Shown: positions 1 to 12,732, counted from the first letter of the stretch. The stretch is DNA of 64,000 bases from Taenia hydatigena (GCA_036345935.2 JADWOT020000007.1:5489893-5553892), one strand, 5' to 3'. A program made the numbers and translations. Notes: generated by a model from the sequence alone, not told the origin.

Positions 1-315
1 CCTGTTTGTGCAAAATAATTGAGCAATTAGCATTTCAAGATGACGTTATAACTTCGTGACATTTAAATGTGACTTGTACATCACACATATGGCTATACTC
101 CACTTGGTAGATTTATCTGACCGCTTCTTAGCATTGCGCCTGTTTCTGTTAGCATAACGCTTTGTACGGAATCGTCATGCCGGCGTCCTCAAATTAACCT
201 CATTTTCTGCTAATATTTTAAATAAAATAATTGCATCTACCATAAAGTGTGTGCAGCACAAAGGCAGGGTAAATGCTTCTGTTAATGCCAGTTCGGTTGT
301 CGGGTAGATGTGCAG
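1..315. other. no gene recognised at window start
   Basis: No promoter, RNA gene or repeat is recognised here. A weak exon candidate follows at 316; any earlier exons would lie here or outside the window. Confidence 0.4.
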
Positions 316-447
316 ACCAGAATGGAATGTTGAGATGCGGAGGTTCATTCAAATATGGTCCTGTTAGCATTAGGATGGCCAGAATCCCCTTGGACATACC
401 AATACGCAAATTCGTTCTTCCAGAAACCACGAACTTCACTCTCAAAC
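316..447 (+). CDS. weak candidate internal exon, unknown protein
   Basis: A reading frame of 43 full codons lies between an acceptor-like TGTGCAG ending at 315 and a donor-like GTAGGT at 448. The peptide reads QNGMLRCGGSFKYGPVSIRM and continues without stop to the donor. It has mixed composition and no family I recognise. The antisense strand is also open over the same interval, which weakens the case. If real it would be an exon of a gene starting outside the window. What is seen is an open frame with plausible splice signals only. Confidence 0.15.
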
Positions 448-1739
448 GTAGGTTTTCATCCTGCATTTATCCTTTTGCTTCTTAATCCCTATTTCCTTTA
501 CTATTTGCATCTGATCAGGCGACTGATCTGTTAATACAGCTTGTTACACAAACTTAATTTTGAAGCCATGCCTCAGGGACAATGGGCTCTTAACGCTGTG
601 GAAAACGCAGTCACAATCGTTTAGTACTCCTCTTCTATCTCTTAGATATCCATTAATGTTTGTTCCCAAAATTTTGACTTTGCAATCTTCATAATTAAAG
701 CACAGTTCTGAATAAAGCCGGTTGAAAGGACAGCGGCCTAAACAAGGGAGTCAACTGCGGAAATCGTAAAACACAAAGTGCAAGAAGAAGGTGTACATAA
801 AGAGCATGCCTTACTTGCTCAACTCAATATGGATAGGATTGACTCGAGAAACAGAGTAGATGTTCTACATGCAAATTTAAATTAAAGGCTCCTTCCATAA
901 GTCAATGGCGTTTTAGAGGCTCTCTATTAGTAAGTTTTCTCTGATCCAGTGATCTTTAGGAAATGCTTATCTTCTGTGAGCCGTAAGCTTACCATCCAGC
1001 TTAGGGAACTACGATTATTGCATACTTGCGTCTTGCCTTGGTCAGGTGGGCTGGATGAATACGGATATCCTGCCCTAGCATTATGCTTTCATTTGCCTTC
1101 AAAGAAGCCTCGGGCACTGTAAGGTGCATTTGATGAAACGATTTCCTCTTCTTGCGCACTGCAGAAGTGGTTATACGCTTGATCGAACCCGGCGGAATGT
1201 GTGGACTGTCTAGATTGGTTTGAGACTGTAAGATGCGGCTAAAATTACGTCAAGTCGGAGGTTTGTTAGAAATCTTATCTGATTTGTCATGTGCCCACAC
1301 TGTCTATTTTGTGAAAATTTTCTTCTTATCTATATCAGAAGCAATTAAGATCTTCCTACTTCGCATATTCTGTTTTTACCCATTTTGTTTGTGAAAGCAA
1401 ACTTCCTATTTGTTAAAATGCAGGTCTGTAACCAAATACAATTTTTGCGGTTTCGTGCATTTTCGGTAATCTGCCAAAGAGCGTTCAACGGTTGTGACCG
1501 CCATTTCACACCACATTAAAAAATTTTCGCCATTTTAAGCAAACATCACTTTCATTCTTCCCAAATGCGTCAGAATTTATTTCTTTACATTCCCTCCATA
1601 AATTAGATTTTTATCCCTTTGCGAATCAAATTCGCAGCATCGTTCGATTAACTGTGCTCATCCGGCATATCACATACGAGTTCATTTCAAGTCACTCACT
1701 GATCGGGTCTGAAGTTGTGAGGTCAAAGAAACATCTACC
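448..1739. other. upstream intergenic region, nothing recognised
   Basis: No coding frame, RNA gene or repeat is recognised. The proximal part before 1740 has no TATA box, so the following F-box gene would have a TATA-less promoter. Confidence 0.4.
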
Positions 1740-2795
1740 ATGGCAAGCAGGGTGAGTCATTTGCTACTTCTCTGCTATCCCCTCTATCCGTTGCGGTGCA
1801 TCACTTGAGGCGTTTATTTGTTCTAGGAACAGGTGCCAAACATTTCTGATCTTCCTCTTGAGGTATTAGTAAGAATCTGCAGGTTTCTCAATGAGGCTGA
1901 TCGCTTCAACTTTTGCACAGCTATCCCAGAATGGGGCTCTATATTTTCTGCAGCGATCGGTTATCCAGCCTTATATAGACACATTGGTCATTTCACTTGG
2001 TTTGATAAGCACCTCTGTGATACATTATGGCCTAATTCATTGGCTGCTGCCCACCTAACTGCTCTTCGAGCTGTCCTATATTACAAGGAACAAAATCGTC
2101 TCTGGTTTCGTCGCTCCTTCGCCCGTGTTTCCATACGTGCATTGGAGCCCCTTTCATGCCTCATTGTCTCTCCGACGGCGAACATAAAGCCCCTGTCGGT
2201 GAGAGATTTGCACGGACTTGAGCCGTATATGCATGAAGTGGAGAGAAGTAGTAATGTGTCTGTGTCCCTGCAAAGCCAATCCCAGGAGACTATCTTACGT
2301 CTGCCTATAATAAAAAGACGAGGCTTGACTGAAGTCGTAGTCGAAACTTCATTTCTGTCATCTTGCGTCGGGTCACAATTTCTCGAAATGTCGTCATATG
2401 CTGATGATCTACTCGCGGCAGACAAAATAAAGATCAGGAGAGCCAACTGTATTCTCTACTTTGTAGATTACCAAAGGTGTACAGATAAGCAGAATGTTTG
2501 GATTACACTGAAGACGATTGCAAGGAGCCTGTTGATGAACCAAACACTGATTGTGGTAGTTGCAGTGAGTGCAGAAGAGGACAAGACGCGTACATTGAAA
2601 CACGTCCAGGAGTTTTATCGCGACCTCGGCGGCTCTAAGGGCTTCCCACTTGCAGCCATTTCGACCAGTTGGCGACTGTGGTGCCTGTATGAGGGCGAAT
2701 CTGGCTACCTAAATTGGATTGAGATATTTAAATGGGCCTGCCTTGTCGCCATCTGGAAAAGAAATGAATATTATCAAGGTGGTAGCCGTGGGTAG
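1740..2795 (+). CDS. F-box protein, FBXO4-like, two coding exons
   Basis: The coding sequence is join(1740..1751,1827..2795), 326 residues. Exon 1 is only 12 bases (ATGGCAAGCAGG) with A at -3 and G at +4 of the start codon. Intron 1752-1826 (75 bases) begins GTGAGT and ends TTGTTCTAG, and splicing keeps the frame, giving MASREQVPNISDLPLEVLVR. Residues about 10-50 form an F-box (ISDLPLEVLVRICRFL), which in this family binds SKP1 and places the protein in an SCF ubiquitin ligase. The C-terminal third (ANCILYFVDY, then TLIVVVAVSAEEDKT and FPLAAISTSWRLWCLYEGES) resembles the degenerate small-GTPase-like substrate domain of FBXO4; this match is from memory of the family. An AATAAA lies at 2945. 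Without splicing the frame has no ATG near its start, which supports the intron. The C-terminal tail may differ if GTGGTA near 2778 is a donor. Gene call firm, FBXO4 subfamily moderate. Confidence 0.75.
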
Positions 2796-2944
2796 ACCAA
2801 AGGCCTTGGCGTATCCCGATTGCGATTTGATCGACTTTTACCTGTGTCCACTCCAGCTTTATTTCCCTTTCGTCAAATAATCTACACATTTTAAGCCCCT
2901 ACTTACTGCCATTTTGCTTTCAAAGGACTGTAATTGATGGTGCG

Positions 2945-2950
2945 AATAAA
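2945..2950 (+). promoter_or_regulatory. polyadenylation signal AATAAA for the F-box gene
   Basis: AATAAA lies 150 bases after the F-box stop codon, a normal 3' UTR length. It is the first such hexamer downstream. Confidence 0.5.
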
Positions 2951-2959
2951 ATAAGGAGT

Positions 2960-5690
2960 TGAACGTTTTGGCAATTCCAAACGCTTGTTTCTCTTTTCTG
3001 CTCAACTGTTCGTACAGTAGACCACGAAAGTGTAATCCAAGCATTTCTACAATTTATAAGGCGTTCATGGGGCAGGTTTTCTGAAGAGCGATTGTAACTT
3101 GATCCTATTCTTCAACGAGCGGGAACCACAAATGAAGCCATGTGTGGTGATTTCCTGTGCACTAGTGCCAGTGTGTATCGTTTTGCAGAACATTTACACC
3201 AACCAAGAAGTGCAGCGCACGACTAGCAATAGTTCCCTTGCACTATTATTACAACTAGCAAACCATGCCTATTTGGTAGTAATACAAACACTCCGACCAT
3301 TTCTAGCAGTTTGAATCTGACGATTCAGAATTTGTTACCCACTTCTAAAAATATTTTACCTTCTATATGTTAGGTAGGAAAGATGGCACGCTAACAGCTG
3401 CTTTGTTGAGGTGCACATCGGAGCGGGAAACTTAAAGTTAGATTTAATGAAAATGTTTCGCACTTTACAATGAAGCATTGAGCACGACTTCAGATGCCAG
3501 TCAAATTTTCCAGATTCGCTCTCACTGTTGCCGCCTCTCGTATCTGTTAGTGAGACACTTTAACTTTACTTCTAAAATGGCGTGAATGAAAAATCCACTT
3601 TTTACATTATTATAAATCATGCAAGCAAGCGTGATAAAGTGGCGACTTACCGGATAGACAATCACAGCTGTCACAAAGGGAGGTAGTTTTTCATTTTAAT
3701 GCTGTGGTTTTCCTTATGGTTCGTTTTTTCCTGATCAAAGAAGGCTGACCAGATTTGTAATGCGAACGCAAAATTGTGATTGTCACATCTACAGTATGTT
3801 AATAAGTAAATTTGCTAGTGCATGCTGAGAATGTGAAAAAGAGTTCATTGCGCCTATTCCAATATTTTGGACCTCTGTTCTTCATTCCGACCGCACTTTA
3901 TGCAGGTCACGGTAATGAGAGATTTAGAAATCAAGGGAAGGACGTATGTGGGTGGACCCGCATTCTGAACTCGAAGACATCAAAGTAAGCGATTGGGATG
4001 AGATAGTTGGAGCAAGGTTGAGGCGACAAGCCCATGGAAAAGTGAATCCCCCTCAGGATTGAGATTAGTTCGATAAAAATAAAATAATAGTTACTAGAAA
4101 GAAAGGTGAAGACCGTGCAAATGTTGTAATTTCATCCATCCACAAAAGATCCTTTACCACTGTCCCCAAAGACAAACTCTTAGACGCAGACTCATTTCCT
4201 CTGGATGTCTAATCCATGCGTATTTGCTCAAATCGGATAATCCTACCTTCACAACAAGGATGGAATAAATGGCGTATGTTCAAGCCCTCGCTACTGGCAT
4301 TAGGTATCTTGTGATAAAATGCATTTATCTCAGTACGGTCTACATAATAATGGTAGTTATGGTTACAGTGGCGTCATAAGGAACTCCTCTTACCACAACG
4401 AACGCAACTTACGAGTTGATCTAGATGTCTAATCTAATTCTGGACTTTACTTTCCCGTGCATTTACCTATATTTAAAAATTATGCAAAATTTAGTAAGCA
4501 TTGACGTATTCCCCTTGAGTGGCTTACATTGCAGATAACCCCGAGGGTTGTTGCTTGCCAAATAACTGCTTTGATGACCAAGACGTCTGCCAATGAGATA
4601 GGCGTCGGTTCAGACGTCCAACAATGCAGCTTTTGGCACTGTTTCAGCTGTCATGGCACCTAAGTGTGGTGTCTGTCTCATCTCTGTCGTTATTTTTTGC
4701 AATTACATCGGAAGAAGTGAACCACTTAGTAGTGATCCAGGTAAAGCCTCTTAAAAGATTTCAACCTAGTATCCCCTTACTTAAAACAAGGGGATGCATG
4801 GGCCAAATGATTACAAAATTTACGAGATCTAAACGAATAAGCCGGCTGAGTAGGCAAATTTACTTCTTTAAAACACCTTGAAACCTATTCTAGTTCCTCT
4901 ATTTCTCACAAAAATTGTATTCCAAATGAAGGGTTGGTCTGGGTGCGAAATTCCACGAACACGCCTCAATGAATGATGCTGAACTAATTCATTTCCGAGA
5001 GTAGCATTCGTATACGAGTACAGGTAGTGGTTAACTGCTCTGATTAGTCTTTAAGTGAGTGTACATCCTAATTTACTGCAAACCGATGAAGTTCTTTGCA
5101 AAGTAAATTTGCGAATGCAGCATTACTATACTCTTGGAGGTCATTGCCTCATGCGGAATCGAATCGAACTGTGCGATATTCTTCCCTACACTTGGCGCCT
5201 TAGTATAATAATGTGTGCTCTTTTTCCCTCTGAATATATTTAACTGCAAACACGCTTTCGCTGGCTTCATCCGAATTCACTAAGAAGCCAGATTTTTATC
5301 ACTTTGGTGCACTATTGTTGCATGAAGTGTGACAGAGGGCTGGGATGAGGTATCACACGAAAAATTGTGCAAAGACGAAATTGTCCTTGCAGCGCTTTTC
5401 ATGTTGGCATAATCATCATTGTAGTTCATCATCTCTCCTGCCGCGGCACGCCAAAAATAAGCAGTCCAATTAAAGATATTGCTGTGTCACCCAGATTGAG
5501 AGAAGGCGAAAGTGAGAAATTATTTTGGGAAAGTGAATGGGTGATTGTAGAGAACATCACTTATGACGATGGTATTGCCAAAACAGCGGTAACGGCAGTG
5601 GTAAGGGCAGCGACAGAATAACGAAAGTGATAGCAGGAGAATGCAAGTTGGGTATGTGCTGCAGGTAACGGCAAAAGCGATAGGAGGGAA
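2960..5690. other. intergenic region, nothing supported
   Basis: Only short unsupported reading frames (under 90 codons, no splice-site or family support) are seen. I recognise no RNA gene or repeat. Confidence 0.4.
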
Positions 5691-5697
5691 TAAGTAC

Positions 5698-5755
5698 TGA
5701 CCCCACGTGATCTTCTGATCTGGAGTCAGACGCGCTACCATTGCGTCACAGAGTC
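5698..5755 (-). tRNA. tRNA-Trp-like relic (anticodon CCA), T-arm deleted
   Basis: On the minus strand the segment reads as tRNA-Trp from the acceptor start (GACTCTGTG) through an intact D arm (GACGCAATGGTAGCGC) and anticodon arm (TCTGACTCCAGATCAGA, anticodon CCA). The variable loop and most of the T arm are missing: AGAAG is followed directly by ATCACGTGGGGTCA, which lacks about 13 bases including the GGTTCGA B-box. It is 58 bases against the usual 72. It cannot fold fully and lacks the B-box, so it is a pseudogene or a SINE-type relic. Confidence 0.65.
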
Positions 5756-5759
5756 ACAC

Positions 5760-7825
5760 TATCGAGGAAGGTGTGCTTGACCATATCAGCATCATCATCC
5801 AGAGTGCTGTGCACACCTGCATTGGAAAAAGCGACAACACCAATTACAGAGATGGAGGCACACATCGGTCCATTGGGCACGCAGCCAAAGATGTTGACGT
5901 GGTAGAAGGCGCCGGTGTTTCTGCAATAGAATGTTCTACTCTCGCGCTCACGATTTGGATCTGATTTCTGGCTAGTGGAAATCCCTACCTAATCTCTTTT
6001 TCCTATTCCTTTCATTCTTGTTTTACTCCTTCCTCATCATAGCCCGATGTTTCCTCCTATCGTGCCTCGACGACTGCTGGTTCAATATCATATCAATTGA
6101 GTTCTCAATTGCGTAACATACCGGTCTTCCAACGGTGAAAACTAAATCCTATTGTAAGATAGCATTTTTGCCTTGACACTTTTACGCTCACCGGAATCAC
6201 CAAGTAGAACACGCTACAGCTTCTTGCCGGCGTCGATTCTCCGGTAACAGCGCCAAATATAGGCTGCCTTCTTAGAGACCAAAACATAACCCAGGGGAGG
6301 AATTCTGGCGTTCAATTATTAGTGACGAGCCTACTTCTCGCCTACACGCTTTCCTTGTCTCTGTCCTTATTTATTCATAACGCACAAAATTGACCGACAC
6401 CTGCTTCCCAGCCCAGCCCCTCAAATCTTTGTGTGTCTAAGGCTTAATGCATGAAAACATGCACTTCTGCTAGTCAGCGTGGGCCTCAACTAAGATTGTA
6501 AATGATGTTAATGCAACGTTAGTTGTTCTTTTAACTACCTAAGAACGTCCTTAAATAGAGAGGTGAAGCGCGTTCTTACCATTGACCTCTAATCTTGACG
6601 AAGAACTCAAAGATAATCAAAAGTATCGACTTACCACAGTAAATTGGCAAACAGAAAGATGGTTTATGCACCCATTTTCTACCCTCGTATTGCTTGCGTG
6701 GGTCGCTATATAGAGTCAGGTGCTTTAGAGTAGGAATGTGGAAAAGGGAACAAAAGGGATTTATTTGCAGTTAAGATGATGGGTATTTACCCAATTCCTT
6801 TTCACTATGAGTGTCATCAGGGGCCTTACTTGTTTAAATGCGATATCATCGCACGATGGCGTAAGATCACAACCAAAGGTTTGATACTTCATGCCCTCAA
6901 TATTTTGCCAGTTGGGTAGGACAACTGGGCCTTCTCTAGCATCAAAAGGAAAAACTTCAGCTCTGGAAGGAAGGGCTTTCTCCTCACCACGAGAGAGTAT
7001 TAGCTTCCTAAAATGCATTCCAAGAAACAGAGCACAGAATCTACTTCAGTGATTTTAAATTCTTTTGCGATATGTTGGAATGAAGACGCCCTTCCATCAC
7101 CCAGCCTTACATGTTCATTAGACTCCCAATAAGAGTACAACTCGTTATCAAACATAGACACGAAATATAAAGAAGACACTATCAACGATTGCAAATATAA
7201 TAGCTACCAAAGAGAGACAGGGCCAATGTCAATGCCCTTAAGACACTCAGGACAGCCAGTAGAAGAGCTGACGGAGATGAAACACAGCCCCACAACTATC
7301 GTCCTTATTATTCCATTGCAAATGCTGGCACAGTGTTTCTCCGAATCCATGTACGATGTCTTCAAGGTACTAACATGCTTCAATGAAGGCGTCATTTTTG
7401 CCATGTAATGTCTACCAAGCCCTACTTGAGAGGTACCGAAGTACCAAACGAAGTTCATTCGTTAACAACTGACATTGAAACGTGCATATGATTGGTTTGT
7501 AAAAGAATGCACCTCTTCCATTTTTACCTATAAATAATGCTTGTACATTTCGAGAAGTTGATTGTGGCAAGCATGTTAGAATCTCTTACCACATGCCATT
7601 GGCGAGAATTCGCTTTATCAGCGTCGTCTCTTCAATCGCTCAATTGTGACAGTAGCAGCAGCAGAATCCACCCGCCCACATACTCAACTATCCGTCTTGT
7701 CTTAAACTAAACTTAACAATCTCTTCCTGGGAATAGAGGTTACAAGTCTCTAGATAAAAGTTTTCATGCAGCTGCTCAGGTATAAGAAAACATTAAGGAG
7801 TAGGCAGTTTTGTGGAAAAACCGCA
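5760..7825. other. intergenic region with weak exon-like frames
   Basis: On the minus strand a frame from 7005 to 6828 is flanked by ATTTTAG and a good donor (AAACAA then GTAAGG), but no partner exons or family were found. No promoter or repeat is recognised. I do not call a gene. Confidence 0.3.
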
Positions 7826-7829
7826 CCTA

Positions 7830-8720
7830 CCATAACCCATAGAGGCTTAGTGGACTGCTGATTAATACACCTGATCATTTCAATGATAATTAGGCAAACA
7901 ACGGAACTAAAATGAAGGTTAAGAATAAGGGGGTGAATAAATCATTTGATTAATCAGCCAAACAAAGGTCAAACAATCAATCGGTCAGACAAACAGTCAA
8001 AACATCGTTTTATGGATTAGGTGGGAAATTAAGGGATCAATCAGTGGGATTGGGGTTAAGAACATCGATGGCAATAGCATCACCACCAACGTCAGCACCG
8101 ATGTCGGCCGACCACTATTGGCGCTAATGTGAGAAGTCGCTTCATCCGTCGGACCTTGCCCGTCCACTGCAACCGAGCGTCACACACCTTCCTCAGCCTC
8201 AACCTTTCCTTTTGTGTCTGTCTACTCTCCTGACTCCGCCTACACTCACACCTCGAATCCGAATTCCGTGGTGTGACTGACGGTAATATCATCACCTCGC
8301 GACAATGTCACCAACCGTTCCGGAAAGTACGGTCTTCCTTCTCGCTGCCGCCTTCATTTGGCTTCTTCCACTCACGTCCAGTCATTCGCATTTCTACCTC
8401 ACTCAGGCCTCATCCGAGACAGCATGACAAAGGACAACCTCAGGGACCAACATTGACATGCGCAGAGCCACAACGACGAGGTTGAGTTGGTGGGGGATGA
8501 GAAATCAGAATGTGGCACATCCGACTATCTAAATACGACAAGCCAGTCGTCGGATATGGATGAGCAGGCGGAGTGGTGGCTCTTACCACCCATGTCACGA
8601 TCAATCACCGCAGTGACACCGCTGCTGACAAGCCAGCCATTGACTACGCATAAAATTGGCGAGGTAGTCCGTGAAGGCACGACTGAGGCGATGAGGTCCT
8701 CTTCGTTTGATTTGATTTGA
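7830..8720 (+). pseudogene. scrambled pseudogene copy of the 225-residue six-exon gene
   Basis: This is a diverged copy of the gene at 38332-39476, rearranged in two blocks. 7830-8065 matches, in antisense, the 3' UTR and last few codons (shared GGGGTTAAG and ATTAATCAGYCAAAC). From about 8066 the strand flips and exons 2, 3 and 4 follow in sense order. Exon 2 ends before a donor-like GTGAGA near 8127. The exon 3 acceptor is changed (CTCCTGA instead of CTCCTAG). The exon 4 acceptor survives (CACTCAG ending 8406). Exon 4 keeps DEVELVGDEKSEC, DMDEQAEWWLLPP and AVTPLLTSQ but has an in-frame TGA at 8454 and a shortened Ser-rich stretch. It lacks exon 1, the promoter and exon 5. It is broken, but the shared splice positions support the exon map of the intact copy. 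Confidence 0.7.
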
Positions 8721-9350
8721 CCCTGCTCACAATAAGGTATTTTGAGCTAATCGCCTCTCGCAATTACTTCGAATGCCCCCTGGCTAAATTTCCGTAACTT
8801 TGGCTTGCCTTAAATTAGACGAGCAGATAAAAATGGCAGGGTACCCAAATGGCACGGCTAGTCTTTACCGACTTGACTTTGCTTTTATCAGGACCGGTAC
8901 TCCCCTTCTCCCTGTTTTTCCATGTTGCATTTGGATGCTACCTGACTAGATAATAGCATTTTGAGTTATTTCACATGTGATATGTGGCAAATGCGTTGCA
9001 TTCCTCCTTATCCGATCAAATTTGGCTCTGACCACAACTAGTACTCCTCAACTTTTCGGCCTCCCATGGTTGCGTTTGGAAGCGCCCTAACTGCATACTA
9101 ATGATTTGGGTTTGTTTCCTACAAGGACAATTGCATAAAAATTGCAGGGTTTTCTTTGATGTACTGACGTAGCGCTGCTTCCTTACTCACCCGCTTTGAT
9201 TTTGCTTTGATCACAATTGGCTATTTAGACCTTGTCTCGCGTAGTTGCGTTTGGGTGCCTCCTGTTTCAGTGTTGCTGATTCAATATCTCATATTGCGAC
9301 TCTTTATCCATCGACAATTGCACTGCTTAACCACTTTTGGCAGACTCGTT
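8705..9350. repeat. degenerate tandem repeat, about 160 bp x 4
   Basis: Four successive segments starting near 8705, 8872, 9017 and 9193 share the same order of words: GATTTTGCTTTGATCACAA, then a pyrimidine-rich spacer, then ATGGTTGCGTTTGGATGCC, a CTGACT/CTAACT block, and CAATTGCATAAAAATTGCAG. Units differ by tens of percent, so the array is old. It directly abuts the 3' end of the scrambled pseudogene. Confidence 0.5.
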
Positions 9351-9359
9351 TTTGTGCTC

Positions 9360-11004
9360 GAATAGGCAACTAGGAATGCTGGTGATAAACGTGTTTGTTT
9401 ACGTCAGTTTGACGTTCTGTTTTATATGTTTTGCCTCCATTTGGCTCTTGTCTACCCAGTAGTTTTCATATTGATGAATGCAAGTTCAGTGTTTTGGTAC
9501 TTTTCCTTTCCCAAATCGAGGTGTTTACTTCAATCTAAAATGAAGGAGTAAGGTGAGCAGACACAGTGTGAGAAATGGGTTTCGATGTGCTGATGAGCAG
9601 GTGCTGGTGTTAGCGATTCGTGGAATTGAAAATAATTATCCATTCAAGGAACGACCAAACAAGAGTTTGCTTCGTTTTAATATGGAACTGTTAATCTGGT
9701 CGCCTAGACGGACAAGCTATAAGGAGTGGGTGAGATGATAGTGCTGTCGCACATGTATACGATCGAGTGCACACATAAGCACATGCATGGACCCACCCAT
9801 ATCCGCACGATTTCATTTCATGTGGCTCTCTAAACGGACGGAAATAGGAAATGGGCAACGACATATATATACACCGGACAGAGAGACAAAGGAAAGCCGA
9901 CGCACACGGCGGAAAGACTTTAGGTTGGTTTAAGAATTGGGTCCAAGTGTTTGCAGGTAGGGAGATGGGCAGGTAAAAACTTAGTCATCCTGTAATTAAT
10001 GGGGTAGGAAGCAAAGACAACGCGTTCACCTTCGCTCTTGAGGAGGTAGGCATGGGAATAGGCGATGGAACTGAGACGAGATGTTGTAGGACAAGCTGAA
10101 GCAAAGAAAATAGAAATGGAAAGTGTTTTTGATCTTAGCTAAGCTAGGCATTATTTATTCATGTCATAATTTAAGACGAGACTATTAAATAGACTAAGGG
10201 GACCTATTAATTGGACGCTGACAGAGAATGAAATGAGAAAAGGTGGTAGGAAGGCGACTTTATGTTGAGTTCGAAGCAAGTGGCACTAAGAGTTGCGTAA
10301 TAATAAAGTAGAAAAATGAGGGCATGGCAATGAAATGCAAGCAAAATCTTACACCTCTCCTTCGGGTTGGTTAATGCATGAGGCATACACGGTGAGACAT
10401 AATGCAAGACGCAGTGCTTGGGAGCGTATCGAGAGTAGATGTGTTGGAGTGGGGCGTAAAGGAGGAGGTGCAGACAGGTGGGCTTCCATTTACCCCTTTC
10501 GTGGACGTCATTTAATTCAATTTTTGCATGCAAATGCAACCTCTGATGTTAAAAAGGAAGAGGGGTAAAGCCTTACATTACAATGGAAGGAGTTTTCCCA
10601 GGCCAATCATGTTGGCCAGATTAGGGTGTTGAGTTTAGTTCCAATGGTAACGTATGAAGGCGTCACTGAAGATGAGACTCTGTTAACTCGCGTCTATCAT
10701 AATATGCATAAGCCTACCATAATCTACCCCTAGGTGGCTAATCTAGTCTTTCGTATTTCACTGAAATCTATTCTGATCTAGTTAGGCATAGTCTTAAGTA
10801 CCGCGCTTCAGTGCTCTTACAGACGAACATGGATATGGGTAAGTTATTGCGCTCCTATAGGCCTACTGACGCCGCTGTTTATCCTGCATTTGCAAATGGA
10901 TGTAAGAACAATTAAAAGCAAGTGCAGCATAGTTAATAAAGTGCAAGTTATGGATTAAATTAAAGGGATCGGGTAATTGGCTGAATGGGTGGGTGGTAGG
11001 TGGA
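9360..11004. other. intergenic region, nothing supported
   Basis: Reading frames near 10207-10568 overlap on both strands and have no splice, promoter or family support. A short TATATATA run lies near 9865. Nothing else is recognised. Confidence 0.35.
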
Positions 11005-11005
11005 A

Positions 11006-11085
11006 AGGTGGTGGTGGTGGTGGTGGTGGTGGTGGTGGTGGTGGTGGTGGTGGTGGTGGTGGTGGTGGTGGTGGTGGTGGTGGTA
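11006..11085 (+). repeat. (GGT)n microsatellite, about 26 units
   Basis: An almost perfect GGT trinucleotide array of about 80 bases, preceded by degenerate GGTGGGTGG. A G-run of nine or more lies about 80 bases further on (near 11165). Such arrays are usually length-polymorphic. Confidence 0.9.
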
Positions 11086-11286
11086 TGGTGTGTTGAGCTC
11101 GTCTAGTCATGTAGCAACGGGAGAGGGTGAAGGAAGGGCCTAATTCACAGGGTGTGTTGGGGGAGGGGGGGGGGCATGCGTGCGCTCAGCAACAGAAAAA
11201 GGATGGATGGAGGTAGTAACGAAGTAGAGTGGAGCGTGATGTGAGAGGCGAGTGATAGGGGAGGGAAGAGTGAATGGGAGAGGTGA

Positions 11287-11394
11287 GAAGCAACGTAGGA
11301 AGCACCAATTCTCGTCAGATCACCGCAGTCAAGCTACGTCGGGTCGACTCAGTACTTGCATGGGTAACCGGCTGGGAATACTCGGTGTTGCTGG
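11287..11394 (+). rRNA. 5S rRNA pseudogene
   Basis: The 3' two thirds match 5S rRNA: CTCGTCAGATCACCGCAGT, AGTACTTGCATGGGTAACCG, CTGGGAATACTCGGTGTTGC. Compared with the copy at 17196 it lacks about 8 bases of the CCATACC region near the 5' end and carries many substitutions, so helix I and loop A cannot form normally. The upstream 200 bases also resemble the DNA before the 17196 copy, so the duplicated unit includes flanking sequence. A CT-rich run follows. Confidence 0.7.
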
Positions 11395-11399
11395 CCCTT

Positions 11400-12732
11400 T
11401 AGTCCTTTCCTTCTTCCTTTCCTTTCTTTCCTTTCTTCTCTTCCATCCTTTCCTTTCCTGAGTGCAAGCATCTCAAATGCGCTGCGTCAGAGGAGAGATT
11501 ACGGTAGCCTCAAATATCTGGTGTACCATGCCTGGCACGCATTCAAAAGCCAAGAGGTTGCGACTGTAATTTATCTACTTGTTTTATAACCAAACATGTG
11601 CACCGCCCATCATTAGGTCATCACCAAGAAGACCATCGCTTTTGATTGGCATCTCAGTAGTCTATTTTGTATTCTCCCATTTCAACATGAATCTTACCTG
11701 TGCTGTCACGCTGATGCTCAAAAAGTGCAAAATGGACCAACCATCTCCAGTCACAATACACCATTTGGACTCTTGGTTTTGCTCAAAGTAAATTAGCACA
11801 ATTCTGTCATATAAGCTTTTCCCTACACATCGCTCTGCTCATTCGCATGTTTGCCTGATTCCATTTCCGCACCCATCTGCATTCGTCCACGATTCCACCT
11901 CCTCATCTCTCTACATGCCCAGTTACGCAAGATATTTTCAATAGTGATTATAAAGATGTCGTTGCACTGAACCATCAACACAAAATCAGTCAGCATCGTA
12001 AACATCCATTCACACATTTTGCATGCTAATCTACTGATCTTCAGCTATCCTGGCAACCCAGGTCTCAATACCTCATTTTTGCACCAATCGACAATTACGC
12101 CTGCGTCAATTCATCTCATCCACACCTGTCACACTCTGCTCAACGTTACCATAATCACCTGCTGCACTGCCGTGCGACACTGCATCCGTCGCTCTAACAT
12201 TGAAGCAAACATTCATGGGCTGAGGTTTTACTTCCTTCTTCTCCTGCGTTCTGCAAACTTTCTTCTCAGCAACAAATTGTAATACTATGGCTATTTTCAA
12301 CAGTTTGATTTCAATATTTCTGCATAGACAATTCTACGCTCATGGCAGTGTGGTAAGTAACTATGAATTTGCTAAGCGGAGTTTTACATATGGACTGGGC
12401 AAGCAAAGTTTCGAGCAACAGAGTAAAGAAAGAACTTCTACTTAACTCAAAACAAATGGCATCCTATGCAAATAAGAGGCCATCTGAAGAGCAACTCACA
12501 AAAGTTCCTAAAACAATCATTTGTAATATCGACTCACGTAATCACTACGTATTCTGACTGAAATGCACCAGATCACCTTAGTGCGAATGAGTAGCAAAGT
12601 TGTTTCGCTTCAAATCGACCACACCTATCCAACCACATATACGTCAACGCAGTCGATGTGCCGCAGTGTATGCTATCATTACACCGACTACAATCTTAAG
12701 CCGATTGAGCGGCGATGGCATTCGTTCGATAA
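11400..12732. other. pyrimidine-rich tract then unremarkable intergenic DNA
   Basis: 11400-11460 is a CTTTCC-rich pyrimidine tract directly after the 5S pseudogene. The rest shows no supported gene or repeat up to the assembly gap. Confidence 0.4.

Noticed and set aside
10207..10568. 110-codon minus frame with overlapping plus frame
   Set aside because: Both strands open, no splice, promoter or family support.
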